Assembly (NCBI RefSeq): GCF_016861975.1
Contig: NZ_BOMB01000055.1
Location: forward strand, 1 to 49,966
Direction: 5' to 3'
Source: Actinocatenispora rupis
Lineage (GTDB): Bacteria > Actinomycetota > Actinomycetes > Mycobacteriales > Micromonosporaceae
Length of the DNA: 49,966 bases
The position numbers were made by a program, and so were the translations under genes. Of the stretch, positions 23,124-32,166 are shown piece after piece (within the stretch, counting starts at the first letter, position 1; each line of letters opens with the position of its first letter). Below the pieces are notes generated by a model, which saw nothing but the letters and a program-made list of their open reading frames with translations, was not told the origin of the DNA and made no database searches.

Positions 23124-24740
23124 TCAGAGGCGCATGGCGGACGGGAGGAGGAAGTAGTAGAGGAGGCCGACGAGGACGAGCCAGCCGAGGATGACCAGCG
23201 TCCAGCCGAGGTTGTACCGGATGACCTCGCCCTCGTTGCGGACGAAGCGGGTGGTGGACACGCCGACGCTGGCGGTCTGCGGGGCGACCGGCTTGCCGAC
23301 CTCGGCGCCGACCGAGTTGAGCGACGGGAACAGCAGCGGCGGCGCGCCGAGGATCCGCGCGACCGAGAGCTGGAACGCGCCGAACACGGCGTTCGACGAG
23401 GTGTTGCTGCCGGAGAGGGCGACGGCGATCCAGCCGAGCAGCGGCGCCACGACGATGAACCAGGGGCCGAGTTCGGCGAAACCGTGCGCCATCGAGCTGG
23501 CCATCCCGGCGAAGTTGAACACGTACGCGAGGCCGAAGACGAGCGGGCCGACGAGCAGCGCGCCCCACATCTGCCGGATCGTGTCGGCGAAGACGCGGCG
23601 GATCTGGGCCGGGCCGGGGCGCAGTACGGCGGCCACGATCAGCGCGCTGACGAGGATCGCGGTACCGGCGACGAACGGCGCGAACGACCACGCGACGCTG
23701 ACCGCCTTGCCGGTCAACGAGCCGGTCGCGGACACCGACGGCGCGAACGGCACCCACTTCGGCAACGGCGACCACGGCCCGGTCCACGCCACCACGACGA
23801 CCACCAGGATCCCGAACGGCAGCAGCCCGCGTACGGCGGAGCGCCAGCCCGGCCCGGTTTCGTCCACAGTGGACGATGGCAGCTCGACCCCGCCGTACCC
23901 GAGGATGTGCCTGGGGCGCCAGAACTTCAGCAGGACGAGCAGGGCGGCGAAGCACACCAGCGATCCGGTGATGTCCGGCAGGTACGGCCCGACCCACTGC
24001 GACACCGGGAACTGGCCGGCGATGTACCCGAGGGAGCCGACGACGGCGAGCGGCCAGCCGCCGCGCAGCCCGCGCCGTCCCGACACCAGGTAGATGAGGA
24101 TCCAGGGCGGGAGCAGGGCGAGTACGGCGACGATCTTGCCGATGGAGGCGGACAGGTCGAGCAGCGGCAGGCCGGTGACGGCGGCGAGACCGATGACCGG
24201 CGCGCCGAGAGCCCCGTACGAGACGGGTGCGTTGTTGGCGATCGCGGCGACCCGGATCGCGGCCAGGTCCGCGACGCCCAGCGTCACCAGGATCGGCGCC
24301 ACCACCGCCCACGGGTACCCGAAGCCGACGAGTCCCTCCATCAGCGCGCCGAACGCCCACGCCAGCAGGATCGTCTGGACCCGGATGTCGTCGGTCGCCC
24401 GCCGTACCAGCCAGCTCGTGAACGACTGGAACGCGCCGGTGACCCGCATCGTGTTGTAGATGATCACGCCCCAGAACACGATCCAGTCGACCGACCAGAT
24501 CCCGGTGGCCGCACCGAGACCGTACGCGGCGAGGGTGTGGCCGACGGGCGCGTGCCAGATCAGGACGCCCATCAGTACCGTCACGCCGGAGCCGACGAGA
24601 ACGGCCTGCCAGGCCGACAGCTTCACCGCCGCCAGCAGTACCAGCAGCACCGCCACCGGTACGAGGGCGAGCAGGGTACTGCCGAGCGTGCCGCCGACCG
24701 GCGTCAGGGACTGCTCGAAGGGTTGCGCGAGACCGGGCAT
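23124..24740 (-). CDS. lldP: L-lactate permease family transporter
   Basis: A 538-residue membrane protein of the LctP/LldP family, which imports L-lactate and glycolate with protons. The family blocks are clear: FWGVIIYNTMRVTGAFQSF, AFGALMEGLVGFGYPWAVVAPIL, AIANNAPVSYGALGAPVIG, LSGSNTSSNAVFGAFQ and SVGAEVGKPVAPQTASVGVSTT. About 13 hydrophobic segments are visible. The ATG at 24740 has GGGAGG 6 bases upstream. No lactate dehydrogenase gene is adjacent. A copy of the dispersed palindrome at 23862 lies in the loop encoding SSTVDETG. Confidence 0.92.
   Translation of the reverse strand: MPGLAQPFEQSLTPVGGTLGSTLLALVPVAVLLVLLAAVKLSAWQAVLVGSGVTVLMGVLIWHAPVGHTLAAYGLGAATGIWSVDWIVFWGVIIYNTMRVTGAFQSFTSWLVRRATDDIRVQTILLAWAFGALMEGLVGFGYPWAVVAPILVTLGVADLAAIRVAAIANNAPVSYGALGAPVIGLAAVTGLPLLDLSASIGKIVAVLALLPPWILIYLVSGRRGLRGGWPLAVVGSLGYIAGQFPVSQWVGPYLPDITGSLVCFAALLVLLKFWRPRHILGYGGVELPSSTVDETGPGWRSAVRGLLPFGILVVVVVAWTGPWSPLPKWVPFAPSVSATGSLTGKAVSVAWSFAPFVAGTAILVSALIVAAVLRPGPAQIRRVFADTIRQMWGALLVGPLVFGLAYVFNFAGMASSMAHGFAELGPWFIVVAPLLGWIAVALSGSNTSSNAVFGAFQLSVARILGAPPLLFPSLNSVGAEVGKPVAPQTASVGVSTTRFVRNEGEVIRYNLGWTLVILGWLVLVGLLYYFLLPSAMRL
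23862..23874. repeat. dispersed palindrome GTCCACAGTGGAC
   Basis: A perfect copy inside the lactate permease gene; the complementary strand codes for STVD in a hydrophilic loop. Confidence 0.7.
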
Positions 24741-24812
24741 GGGGGACCTCCCACGAAACGCGGCGAATGCGCGAAGGAGATCATCATCCACCCGAAACGG
24801 ACTCGGCGAAAG

Positions 24813-25526
24813 TCACGGCTCCAGACGCCAGTAACCGTACGGGTTGTACGACAGGTCGTCCGGCTCGAACCGCGTGCACCCGGTACGCCGCAGCACCCAG
24901 CGCGGCGCGTCCGGCGCCAGCCGGAACCCCTCGCCGTCCGCCATCGGCTCGTCGTCCACCACCTGGTACGCCACGAGCGCGTGCATCAGCTCCACCCACT
25001 CCGGCACCCGCGTCCGGTCGCCGTCGTGCGCCAGCTCCACGTCCGGCCGGCCCAGCAGGTGCATTCCCGTGCTGTACAACAGATTCCCGGAACGGATCGG
25101 CAGCCGGACGAACGCGCCCGCGGTGTCCCCGTCGGCGGCCAGCGCCAGCCATCGCTCCCGGCCGTGCGCGACCAGGCTGCTCTCGTGCTTCACCGCGACC
25201 GCGCCGGCCCGCAGTACGTCCGCCACCAGCGCCAGCGCCCGCCGGGCCACCGCATCCTCCGTACCGGGCGGTAGGAAGCGCGGCCCCACCAGGTATCCGA
25301 CCGACCCGTGCGCGGCCACCGCGTCCCGGTCGTCCTCGCCGAACGTCGCGTCCGCACACGCCCGGAACGCCGCCGGCATCGCCTCGTCCGGCGCGTCCGA
25401 CGAGTACTCCCGGTCGAGGCGGAAGCCGGCGTCCGCGCCGAGCGCCCCGATCGTGCCGAGGTCGGGGCCGGCGCCGAGGACGCAGAGCACGTGCTGCGCG
25501 CCGTACAGGGGTTCGTCGTCGGACAT
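24813..25526 (-). CDS. uncharacterised protein, possibly DUF4261-like
   Basis: A 237-residue cytosolic protein I do not recognise with certainty. It opens MSDDEPLYGAQHVLCVLGAG. The block NLLYSTGMHLLGRPDVELAH followed by VPEWVELMHALVAYQVVDD and DGEGFRLAPDAPRWVLRRTGC recalls DUF4261, whose members carry a GMHxxGRPDxE motif. The end, DDLSYNPYGYWRLEP, is unusual. No signal peptide or membrane segment is seen. The ATG at 25526 is preferred; the frame upstream runs into 20-bp tandem repeats that cannot be coding. It stands alone between the lactate permease and the DUF2795 gene, all on the minus strand. Confidence 0.7.
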   Translation of the reverse strand: MSDDEPLYGAQHVLCVLGAGPDLGTIGALGADAGFRLDREYSSDAPDEAMPAAFRACADATFGEDDRDAVAAHGSVGYLVGPRFLPPGTEDAVARRALALVADVLRAGAVAVKHESSLVAHGRERWLALAADGDTAGAFVRLPIRSGNLLYSTGMHLLGRPDVELAHDGDRTRVPEWVELMHALVAYQVVDDEPMADGEGFRLAPDAPRWVLRRTGCTRFEPDDLSYNPYGYWRLEP

Positions 25527-25561
25527 CCCGGCAGGGTAGTGACCGCACGCCAATTGGTGCC

Positions 25562-25620
25562 CCACCGCCACCCGGCGCGCGCCACCGCCACCCGGCGCGC
25601 GCCACCGCCACCCGCCGACC
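25562..25620. repeat. 20-bp tandem repeat, nearly three units
   Basis: CCACCGCCACCCGGCGCGCG occurs at 25562-25581 and 25582-25601, with a partial third unit to 25620. It lies in the gap between the DUF2795 gene and the unknown gene downstream. A period of 20 is not a multiple of three, so it is non-coding. Confidence 0.85.
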
Positions 25621-25628
25621 ACCGCCGG

Positions 25629-26048
25629 TCAGAAGCGGCGGCTGTCGTCCTCGGTGCCGTGGCCGAGGGCCGACCACAGTTCGGTGACGGTGTGGAAGGT
25701 CCGGTCGCCGGGCAGCGCGCGCAGCCGCGCGACCAGCTCATCCGGCGCGCGGTGGCGTACGGCGGCGTCGGCGAGCCGGCCCGCGTCGGCCGGGAACTCG
25801 CCGGGTGACAGCAGCCGCGCCAGGTCGCTGCGGCCGGCGACGTCCGCGGCGTCCATGCCCGGTGGCGTACCGCCGACGCCCTCGGCCTCGGGCATCGCCT
25901 CGGGTTCCGGCTGGTCGGGGCCGGCCGATCCCTCGGGTTCGCGCCAGTCCTCGGCGCGCGAGCTGTGCCCGCCCTGCACGTACTCCCGGTCGGTGCGGGC
26001 GAGTTCGTCGTCCCGCCAGTCCGCGTGCTTGCTGTTGCCTGGTTCCAT
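25629..26048 (-). CDS. DUF2795 domain protein
   Basis: A 139-residue hydrophilic protein. The first 70 residues are an acidic, disordered-looking stretch ([20 protein letters not shown] and repeated PE, EA). The C-terminal 65 residues match the DUF2795 domain: [57 protein letters not shown]. The domain is small and helical, common in actinobacteria and of unknown function. The gene follows the ClpC-like gene by 34 bases on the same strand and may share its transcript, so a link to protein quality control is possible. Confidence 0.85.
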   Translation of the reverse strand: MEPGNSKHADWRDDELARTDREYVQGGHSSRAEDWREPEGSAGPDQPEPEAMPEAEGVGGTPPGMDAADVAGRSDLARLLSPGEFPADAGRLADAAVRHRAPDELVARLRALPGDRTFHTVTELWSALGHGTEDDSRRF

Positions 26049-26082
26049 GCCCGCCCCCTACCCCGCCGTACGCCGGCGAAAC

Positions 26083-28617
26083 TCAGACACCGGCCGGACT
26101 CTCGGCGCGGAACGTCAGGTGCCCGTCGGCCGCGTCGACCACGGCGCGCTGCCCCTCGGACAGTTCGCCGGAGAGCAGCATCGAGGACAGCCGGTTCTCC
26201 ACCTCGCGCTGGATGGTGCGGCGCAGCGGCCGCGCACCGAACTGCGGGTCGTACCCCTTGTCGGTGAGCCAGTCGACGGCGGCCGGCGTGACCGTCAGCT
26301 CGACGTCCTGCCCGTGTACCCGGCGGGCGGTGCGCGCGAGCAGCATGTCCGTGATGCGGCGCAACTGGTCGCGGCCGAGCGCGCGGAACACGATGATCTC
26401 GTCGATCCGGTTCAGGAACTCGGGCGGGAACGCCTCGCGCAGCCGCCGCATCAGCCGGTCCCGCAACTCCGGGTCGACGTCGCCGGCACCGTCGCCGTCC
26501 CGCCCACCGGTACTGAAGCCGAGCGACGCGCCCTGCCCGGAGATCAGGTCCGAGCCGAGGTTGCTCGTCATGATCAGTACGGTGTTGGTGAAGTCGACGG
26601 TACGGCCCTGCCCGTCGGTGAGCCGCCCGTCGTCGAGCACCTGGAGCAGGGTCTTGATGACGTCCGGGTGCGCCTTCTCCAGCTCGTCCACCAGGACCAC
26701 CGAGTACGGGTGGCGGCGGACGGGTTCGGTGAGCTGGCCGGCCTCCTCGTACCCGACGTACCCGGGCGGGGCGCCGACGAGGCGGGACACCGTGTGCCGC
26801 TCCGAGTACTCGCTCATGTCGAGGCGGATCATCCGGTCCTCGTCGCCGAACAGCGCCTCGGCGAGGGCCCGCGCCAGTTCGGTCTTGCCGACACCGGTGG
26901 GGCCGAGGAACAGGAAGCTGCCGACCGGGCGGTTCTCGTCGGACAGCCCGGACCGCGACCGGCGTACGGCCTCGGCGACGGCGCTCACCGCGTCGTCCTG
27001 CCCGACGACGCGCTCGTGCAGCCGGTCCTCCAGCTTGAGCAGCCGGTCCCGTTCCTCCTGGGTCAGCTCCGCCACCGGTACGCCGGTCGCGCGGGACACC
27101 ACCTCGGCGATGTCGGCGACCGTCACCTCCGGTACGTCCGCGCCGCCGCCCGGTGTCTCGTCGAGCCGCCGTTCCAGCGTGGAGATCTCGTCGCGCAGCG
27201 CGCTGGCCCGCTCGTACTCCTCGCCCGCGACGGCCTGGTCCTTGTCCCGGCGCAGCTCCTCGATCCGGTCGGACAGCTCGCGGGCGGTGTCGTCGGGCGC
27301 GAGCGCGCGCAGCCGTACCCGGGCGCCGGCCTGGTCCATCAGGTCGATCGCCTTGTCCGGCAGGAACCGCTCCGTCAGGTACCGGTCGGACAGCTCGGCG
27401 GCGGCGACGAGGCTCTCGTCGGTGTACCGCACCTGGTGGTGCGCCTCGTACCGGTCGCGCAGGCCGCGCAGGATCCCGATCGTGTCGTCCACGCTCGGCT
27501 CCGGTACGAGCACCGGCTGGAAGCGCCGGGCCAGCGCCGCGTCCTTCTCGATGTACCGCCGGTACTCGTCGAGCGTGGTGGCGCCGACGACGTGCAGTTC
27601 GCCGCGGGCCAGGGCGGGCTTGAGCATGTTGCCCGCGTCCATGCCGCCGCCCTCGCCGCCCCCGCCGGCGCCGACCATGGTGTGCAGCTCGTCGATGAAC
27701 ACGATGAGCTCGTCGCCGTGCGCCCGGATCTCGTCGATGACCTTCTTGAGCCGTTCCTCGAAGTCGCCCCGGTACCGGGTGCCGGCGACGAGACCGGACA
27801 GGTCGAGCTGGAGTACGCGGCGGCCGGCGAGCACCTTCGGTACGTCGCCGTCGACGATCCGCTGCGCCAGGCCCTCGACGATCGCGGTCTTGCCGACGCC
27901 GGCCTCGCCGATCAGGACCGGATTGTTCTTGGTACGGCGGGACAGCACCTCGACCGTCTGCTCGATCTCGCTGGTACGACCCACGACGGGGTCGACGCGG
28001 CCGTCCCGGGCGTCCGCCGTCAGGTCCCGCCCGAACTGGTCCAGCGTCGGTGTGTTGCTCTCCCGTGCCGGTTCGGCCGGTGTACCGCCGCCGCCCTGCG
28101 CGCCCGCGGCGAGTTCGGCGGGGCCGAGCCGCAGCGACCGCAGCAGCCGCCCGGCCTCCGACTCCGGGTTGGCGTCCAGCGCCAGCAGTACGTGCTCCGG
28201 CCCGATGTACGTGGCGCCCATCCCCCGCGCGATCTGGTGCGAGTCGAGGAACGCCCGCTTCGCGGCCGGGGTCAGCCTCGCCGGACCCTCCTGCGGCTCG
28301 CCGGTGTCGACCGCGGCGGCGATCCGGTCCGCCAGCCCGTCCGGGTCGGCGCCCGCCTTCGCCAGCATCTGCCGGGTGTGTTCCTGCTTCGTCGCCGCCC
28401 ACAGCAGGTGGTACGTGTCCAGTTCCCGGTCGCCCCACTCGCCGGCCTGCCGTGCCGCGGCGGCGACCATCTCCCGGGCCTCGCCGCTCATCAACCGGCC
28501 GATGTCGACCCGCCGGGCCGGCTGGCGCAGCGACGCGCCGCCGAGAAACCGGGCGAGAAGCTCGTTCAGGGGATCCGGGCCGAGATCGCCCGGCCCGAGG
28601 TAGCTGTTCGTCGACAC
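26083..28617 (-). CDS. ClpC/ClpB-type AAA+ unfoldase subunit
   Basis: An 844-residue Hsp100 ATPase. Domains in order: an unusual N-terminus (residues 1-40), a double Clp N repeat (about 41-170), a first AAA+ module with Walker A GEAGVGKT at 237-244 and Walker B VFIDE at 306-310, a short UVR-like middle segment ([13 protein letters not shown], about 466-478), a second AAA+ module with GPTGVGKT at 572-579 and VLVDE at 641-645, and a C-terminal domain. The short middle segment is ClpC-like rather than ClpB-like. ASLGFSTGG at 697-705 carries an LGF tripeptide where ClpC proteins have their ClpP-docking loop. The start is a GTG at 28617 with GGAGGGG upstream. A clpP lies 11 kb away in this window. 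Confidence 0.9.
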   Translation of the reverse strand: MSTNSYLGPGDLGPDPLNELLARFLGGASLRQPARRVDIGRLMSGEAREMVAAAARQAGEWGDRELDTYHLLWAATKQEHTRQMLAKAGADPDGLADRIAAAVDTGEPQEGPARLTPAAKRAFLDSHQIARGMGATYIGPEHVLLALDANPESEAGRLLRSLRLGPAELAAGAQGGGGTPAEPARESNTPTLDQFGRDLTADARDGRVDPVVGRTSEIEQTVEVLSRRTKNNPVLIGEAGVGKTAIVEGLAQRIVDGDVPKVLAGRRVLQLDLSGLVAGTRYRGDFEERLKKVIDEIRAHGDELIVFIDELHTMVGAGGGGEGGGMDAGNMLKPALARGELHVVGATTLDEYRRYIEKDAALARRFQPVLVPEPSVDDTIGILRGLRDRYEAHHQVRYTDESLVAAAELSDRYLTERFLPDKAIDLMDQAGARVRLRALAPDDTARELSDRIEELRRDKDQAVAGEEYERASALRDEISTLERRLDETPGGGADVPEVTVADIAEVVSRATGVPVAELTQEERDRLLKLEDRLHERVVGQDDAVSAVAEAVRRSRSGLSDENRPVGSFLFLGPTGVGKTELARALAEALFGDEDRMIRLDMSEYSERHTVSRLVGAPPGYVGYEEAGQLTEPVRRHPYSVVLVDELEKAHPDVIKTLLQVLDDGRLTDGQGRTVDFTNTVLIMTSNLGSDLISGQGASLGFSTGGRDGDGAGDVDPELRDRLMRRLREAFPPEFLNRIDEIIVFRALGRDQLRRITDMLLARTARRVHGQDVELTVTPAAVDWLTDKGYDPQFGARPLRRTIQREVENRLSSMLLSGELSEGQRAVVDAADGHLTFRAESPAGV

Positions 28618-28723
28618 GATGTGCCCCTCCGGAGTAGGCGTCGTGTCCGACGGTAGTCACCGGACCGCGGCACCGGAGCCGTTCCGCCAACCTGTACCCG
28701 GTGCCGCTGCGACACTTCCGTAC

Positions 28724-30610
28724 ATGGACGACGCGCTCGCCGAACTGGCCGACGCGGCCGGGGTCGCCACCGCGTACCGGGACGGGGCGGGGCGGCGGGT
28801 CGACGTGTCGCCGGACGTCGTCGTGGCGGTACTCGGCCAGCTCGACCTCGACGCCGGCACCCCTGCCGCGGTACGCCGGTCCCTCGCCGAGGTACGCGCC
28901 CGGCGCCGCCGTACGGTCGCGGTGCCCGCGGGCGAGGAGTACCCGGTGCCGGACGGGACGCTGCGGGCGGAGGACGGCGGCGAACGGCGGGTGACCGGCG
29001 CGCTGCCCGCGACGACCCCGCCGGGCTGGTACACGCTGGCGCACCGGGGCGGCGAGACCACCGTGCTCGTGACGCCCGACGCGTTGCCGCCGGTACCGGA
29101 CGTCTGGGGCCTCGCGGTGCAGGCGTACGCGCTGCACTCGGCCGGATCGTGGGGCATGGGCGACTACGCCGACCTGCGCGAGGTCGTCGCGTACGGGGCG
29201 GAGCTGGGCGCGGGGGCGCTGCTGTGCAACCCGCTGTGCGCCCCGGACCTGGTGCCACCCGTGCCCGCCTCGCCGTACTCCCCGACCAGCCGCCGCTTCG
29301 CGAACCCGCTGTACCTGCGCGTCACCGAGACCCCGGAGTACCGGCGGGCGGACGAGGCGACCCGGGCGAAGGTGGACGCGCTGCGGCCGGACACCGGCGA
29401 GCTGATCGACTACGACGCGGTGTGGGCGGCGAAGCGGGCCGCGCTGGAACTGCTGTGGCCGCTCGCGCCGCGCGGGCCGGTACCCGAACCGGCGCTGGCC
29501 GGGTACGCGACGTTCTGCGCGCTGGCCGACCGGCACGGCGCGGACCACCGCCGCTGGCCGGCACCGCTGCGCCGGCCCGGACCGGCCGCCACCGCCGCGG
29601 CCGGGCCCGACCGGGTCGGCTTCCACGCCTGGCTCCAGCACCGCTGCGCCGACCAGCTCGCCGCGGTACGCGAGGCCGCCGCGCCGATGCCCGTCGGGCT
29701 GCTGTCCGACCTGCCGGTCGGGGTCGCGGCCGGCGGCGCCGACGCGTGGGCGTACCAGGACGTGCTGGCGGGCGCGGTGTCGGTGGGCGCGCCGCCGGAC
29801 GCGTTCAGTACCGCGGGGCAGGACTGGGGGTTGCCGCCGTGGCGGCCGGACCGGCTCGACGCCACCGGGTACGCGGCGTACCGGGAGACGTTGGCGGCGG
29901 CGTGCGCGCTGGGCGGCGGGCTGCGGGTGGACCACGTGGCCGGGCTGTTCCGGTTGTGGTGGATCCCGCCGGGCGCCCCCGCCACCGACGGTACGTACGT
30001 CCGGTACGACGCGGACGTGCTGCTCGGCGCGCTGACGCTGGCCGCCCACCGGTACCGGGTGGCGGTGGTCGGCGAGGACCTCGGCACCGTCGAACCCGAG
30101 GTGACGGAGGCGCTGCGACAGCGGCACATGCTCGGCTGCGAGGTGCTGTGGTTCGCCCGGGACGACGCCGGCTCGCTGCTGCCGACCACCGCGTGGCCGC
30201 GCGACGCGGTCGCCAGCATCAGTACGCACGACCTGCCCACCGCGGCGGGTTTCCTCACCGGCGACGCCACCCGGGTACGCGCCCGGCTCGGGCTGGTGTC
30301 CCCCGACGAGGCCGCCCGTACCGAGGCGGAACGCGACGAGCTGCTCACCGTACTGCGGGCCGAACGGCTGCTGTCGGTCGGCGGCGAGACGTCCGAGGCG
30401 ATCGTGGCGTTGCATGCGCTGCTGGCCCGTACGCCGTGCCGGATCCGGCTGGCCGCGCTCACCGACGTCCTCGGCGAGACCCGGGCACCGAACCTGCCGG
30501 GCACGACCACCGGGTACCCGAACTGGCGGATCCCGCTGCCGCTGTCGGTGGCCGAGCTGCGCGCCGACACTCGGTTGCCGAGGATCGCCGCGTTGCTGCG
30601 GACCCGGTGA
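28724..30610 (+). CDS. malQ: 4-alpha-glucanotransferase (amylomaltase)
   Basis: A 628-residue GH77 enzyme that transfers alpha-1,4-glucan segments in maltodextrin and glycogen metabolism. An N-terminal region of about 130 residues, seen in actinobacterial MalQ, precedes the catalytic barrel. Active-site signatures are the nucleophile Asp in GGLRVDHVAGLFRLWWIPPG, the acid/base Glu in VVGEDLGTV, and STHDLPT with the third Asp. SWGMGDYADLREVV and PYSPTSRRFANPLYL mark substrate loops. The ATG at 28724 is chosen because the protein then begins as relatives do. It is divergent from the ClpC-like gene across 106 bases. Confidence 0.93.
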   Translation: MDDALAELADAAGVATAYRDGAGRRVDVSPDVVVAVLGQLDLDAGTPAAVRRSLAEVRARRRRTVAVPAGEEYPVPDGTLRAEDGGERRVTGALPATTPPGWYTLAHRGGETTVLVTPDALPPVPDVWGLAVQAYALHSAGSWGMGDYADLREVVAYGAELGAGALLCNPLCAPDLVPPVPASPYSPTSRRFANPLYLRVTETPEYRRADEATRAKVDALRPDTGELIDYDAVWAAKRAALELLWPLAPRGPVPEPALAGYATFCALADRHGADHRRWPAPLRRPGPAATAAAGPDRVGFHAWLQHRCADQLAAVREAAAPMPVGLLSDLPVGVAAGGADAWAYQDVLAGAVSVGAPPDAFSTAGQDWGLPPWRPDRLDATGYAAYRETLAAACALGGGLRVDHVAGLFRLWWIPPGAPATDGTYVRYDADVLLGALTLAAHRYRVAVVGEDLGTVEPEVTEALRQRHMLGCEVLWFARDDAGSLLPTTAWPRDAVASISTHDLPTAAGFLTGDATRVRARLGLVSPDEAARTEAERDELLTVLRAERLLSVGGETSEAIVALHALLARTPCRIRLAALTDVLGETRAPNLPGTTTGYPNWRIPLPLSVAELRADTRLPRIAALLRTR

Positions 30611-30660
30611 CGCCGGGGTAGCTTGCGGCTGGGGGCCGCCGACCACGGGAGGTGGGAACG

Positions 30661-31362
30661 ATGGCGGGCACGGTGTCCGACCTCGACCCGTTCGCACTGT
30701 TCGACACGGAGGCGTCCCGGCTCGACGGGTACTTCGCCCGGCTGTCCGGCCCGGACTGGGACCGGCCGAGCCGGTGCACGGGCTGGTCGGTACGGGACGT
30801 TCTGGCGCACCTGGCCGGCGAGGAGATGTACAACCACGCCTGCCTGGACGACGACGTCGCCGGGCTCATGCGCCGGATGGAGGAGGCCGGGCTGACCGAT
30901 CTGGACGGCTTCAACCAGTGGTGCGTCGACGAGCGGCGCGGGCTGCCCGTCGAGGACGTCCTCGCCGAGTGGCGCACCGCGGACGCGCGTACCCGGGCCG
31001 GGATGCGGGCGCGCGGCCGGGACGCGACGCTGCCGACCATGGCCGGGCCGTACCCGGTGGGGTTGCAGACGCTGCACTACGCGGCGGAGTTCGCGACGCA
31101 CGCCGACGACGTCGGGTACCGGCCGCCGCCGGCGGAGGAGCCGGACCGTACGGCGTGGCGCGCGGTGTTCGGCGCGTACGCGCTGTCCGAGCAGGACCGG
31201 CCGGTACGGGTGACCGAGTCGGACGGCCGGTGGCACGTCGAGGCGGACGGGGTGTCGGCGCAGCTGTCGCCGGCGGAGTTCGTGGAGGCGACGGTGGACC
31301 GGCTGCCCGCCGACCACCCGCTGCCGCCGGCGCTGCGCAGCGCCCTGTCCTGCCTGGCCTGA
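30661..31362 (+). CDS. maleylpyruvate isomerase family mycothiol-dependent enzyme-like protein
   Basis: A 233-residue DinB-superfamily protein with the MDMPI N-terminal domain: LDGYFARLSGPDWDRPSRCTGWSVRDVLAHLAGEE near residues 20-55, followed by LHYAAEFATHADDVGY with the second pair of metal-site residues. Members use mycothiol and a divalent metal; the reaction here is unknown. The ATG at 30661 has a GGGAGG site upstream. It ends immediately before the GTG of the MocA-like gene (TGAGTG), so it is probably cotranscribed with the molybdenum hydroxylase accessory genes, although the MoxR gene downstream has its own promoter. Confidence 0.88.
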   Translation: MAGTVSDLDPFALFDTEASRLDGYFARLSGPDWDRPSRCTGWSVRDVLAHLAGEEMYNHACLDDDVAGLMRRMEEAGLTDLDGFNQWCVDERRGLPVEDVLAEWRTADARTRAGMRARGRDATLPTMAGPYPVGLQTLHYAAEFATHADDVGYRPPPAEEPDRTAWRAVFGAYALSEQDRPVRVTESDGRWHVEADGVSAQLSPAEFVEATVDRLPADHPLPPALRSALSCLA

Positions 31363-31944
31363 GTGTCCACAGTGGACGGTCCGGCGACCGGCACGGTGGC
31401 CGGGCTGGTGCTCGCGGCCGGGGCCGGCCGGCGGTACGGGATGCCCAAGGCGCTGGTACCGCTGGATGGCGCGCTGCTGGTGGAGCGCGCCGTCCGGACG
31501 CTGACCGCCGGCGGCTGCGACCCGGTCACCGTGGTCCTCGGTGCCGCCGCCGACGACGTACTCACCCGCGCCGAGCTGGGCGCCGCCCGCCCCGTCGTCA
31601 ACCCGGACTGGCCGACCGGCATGGGCTCCTCGCTGCGCGCCGGGCTCGCCGCCCTGCCCGGTACCGCGGTCGCCGCCGTCGTCCTGCTCGTCGACACGCC
31701 CGGCGTCACCGCCGAGGCCGTCACCCGGCTGCACGGGTACGCCTCGGTCGACGCGCTGGCGATGGCGCGCTACGCCGACCACCGCGGCCACCCCGTACTG
31801 CTCGGTCGCGGACACTGGGCCGGGATCGCCGAACTCGCGGTCGGCGACACCGGCGCCCGGCCGTACCTGGCGCGGCATCCGGTCACCGAGGTCGACTGCA
31901 CCGACCTCGCCGACGACACCGACCTCGACGTACCCGAGGGCTAG
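31363..31944 (+). CDS. mocA: MocA-like molybdenum cofactor cytidylyltransferase
   Basis: A 193-residue nucleotidyltransferase. The nucleotide-binding loop LAAGAGRRYGMPKALVPLDG is at residues 17-36, with the Lys that contacts the phosphates; NPDWPTGMGSSLRAGL and VVLLVDTPGVT are the other family blocks. It converts molybdopterin cofactor to the cytosine dinucleotide form used by xanthine-dehydrogenase-type enzymes, which fits the cox genes that follow. The start is a GTG directly after the previous stop, and the first codons are formed by the dispersed palindrome (MSTVDG). Confidence 0.9.
   Translation: MSTVDGPATGTVAGLVLAAGAGRRYGMPKALVPLDGALLVERAVRTLTAGGCDPVTVVLGAAADDVLTRAELGAARPVVNPDWPTGMGSSLRAGLAALPGTAVAAVVLLVDTPGVTAEAVTRLHGYASVDALAMARYADHRGHPVLLGRGHWAGIAELAVGDTGARPYLARHPVTEVDCTDLADDTDLDVPEG
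31365..31377. repeat. dispersed palindrome at a gene start
   Basis: A perfect GTCCACAGTGGAC copy occupying codons 1-5 of the mocA-like gene. GTGTCCACAGTGGACGG is identical over 17 bases to the copy at 1678. Confidence 0.7.
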
Positions 31945-32166
31945 GCGGCGCCGTGGATCTGGGCGACGCTCGGGGCTGGGCGATTCTCCGGGCTGGGCGG
32001 TCCTCCGGGCCGGGCGGTCCGCAAGGCTGAGCGGCAACCCGGGGCTGGGCGGCGACTGGGCCGGGCGGCGGCTGGGCTGGGCGGCGACCGGTTCGTCCGC
32101 AGACGTGCCCGGCGGTACGCGAGTGTTCGGTGGGCGGTGGAGCGCGGCGGCGCGCATAGTGGGGCG
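31945..32166. repeat. degenerate GGGCTGGGCGG repeats, intergenic
   Basis: No gene. From about 31965 to 32095 the sequence is a run of imperfect GGGCTGGGCGG-like units, roughly ten of them, with variable spacing. The end, CATAGT at 32155-32160, is a likely -10 for the next gene, whose ATG follows 6 bases later. Confidence 0.55.

Noticed and set aside
25190-30697. 1835-codon open frame on the minus strand
   Set aside because: It runs antisense or out of frame through the clearly real ClpC-like, DUF2795 and malQ genes; Arg/Pro/Gly-rich translation is typical of shadow frames in GC-rich DNA.
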